Source of the DNA: Candidatus Symbiobacter sp.
Lineage (GTDB): Bacteria; Pseudomonadota; Alphaproteobacteria; Elsterales; Elsteraceae
Assembly (NCBI GenBank): GCA_030054015.1
Contig: JASGCR010000047.1
Location: 5,005-11,001 of the forward strand
Direction of reading: 5' to 3'
DNA: 5,997 nucleotides
The notes below the pieces were generated by a model. It was not told the origin of the DNA, did not search any database, and was given only the letters and a program-made list of their open reading frames with translations. The stretch's first letter is position 1. Every line of letters begins with the position of its first letter. Positions 5,923 through 5,997 of this stretch are shown in pieces. The translations under genes and the position numbers were made by a program.

Positions 5923-5970
5923 TTCGCCTTTACGCCCCGCCTTTCCTAAGGAAGGTCTGAATAAGGCGAA
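5923..5970. repeat. Nested inverted repeat upstream of grpE
   Basis: Outer arms TTCGCCTT (5923-5930) and AAGGCGAA (5963-5970) are perfect 8-bp complements. The 32 bases between them hold a second stem, 5941-5946 with 5950-5955, with a 3-base loop and one G-T pair. No T-run follows in either transcription direction. It may end an upstream transcript from outside the window or be a dispersed repeat. Confidence 0.45.
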
Positions 5971-5980
5971 AAAATCTCTG

Positions 5981-5997
5981 ACCCCCCCTTCCTGCTT
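5981..5997. repeat. Possible truncated copy of the dnaK-downstream hairpin element
   Basis: The final bases, a run of seven C followed by TTCCTGCTT, resemble the left arm 2806-2817 (CCTCCCCTTCCT) with one difference. The window ends before a right arm could appear, so this is a suggestion only. Confidence 0.25.

Noticed and set aside
5749..5997. CIRCE (HrcA) operator before grpE or dnaK
   Set aside because: No TTAGCACTC / GAGTGCTAA inverted repeat was found in either upstream region.

Overview
The window carries a chaperone cluster, all on the minus strand, of the kind found in Alphaproteobacteria. In transcription order (right to left) it holds grpE, dnaK, a DNA methyltransferase fused to an HNH nuclease domain, and dnaJ. 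Three things suggest Alphaproteobacteria: the DnaJ/DnaK/GrpE sequences, sigma-32-type promoters that fit the form described for that class (CTTG, 17-18 bases, CyTATnTnnG), and the absence of a CIRCE operator. No genus can be named from this sequence alone.

Right part (4818-5997): grpE (GTG start at 5748) has a heat-shock promoter 5825-5856 that matches the class consensus at every specified base. Between grpE and dnaK lies a 346-base spacer with a second promoter of the same type (5042-5073). That promoter would give dnaK a leader of about 218 nt. The leader opens with a strong two-part hairpin and has a 7-base sequence next to the ribosome-binding site that could compete for one arm of it. 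Upstream of grpE is a nested inverted repeat. The last bases of the window look like the start of another hairpin element.

Middle (1357-4817): dnaK (650 aa, intact) is followed by a 161-base gap with a perfect 12-bp inverted repeat. Next comes a 419-aa beta-class amino-methyltransferase with a complete C-terminal HNH domain. It separates dnaK from dnaJ, which are normally adjacent in this class. Its presumed target-recognition stretch is clearly more AT-rich than the gene's 3' part.

Left part (1-1356): dnaJ (387 aa, intact) has a degenerate sigma-32-like promoter of its own in the 87-base gap behind the methyltransferase gene. Directly after its stop codon lie two different short tandem arrays: four copies of a 17-bp unit with a palindromic core, and four copies plus a partial of a 16-bp unit. 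Both units begin with CGCTC.

DnaK, DnaJ and GrpE form one ATP-driven folding machine: DnaJ delivers substrate and stimulates hydrolysis, and GrpE exchanges the nucleotide. The methyltransferase-HNH protein has no known role in this machine and is best read as a DNA-modification or defence-type gene lodged in the operon. It is the least ordinary gene here. The other points worth checking are the dnaK leader and the two tandem arrays.
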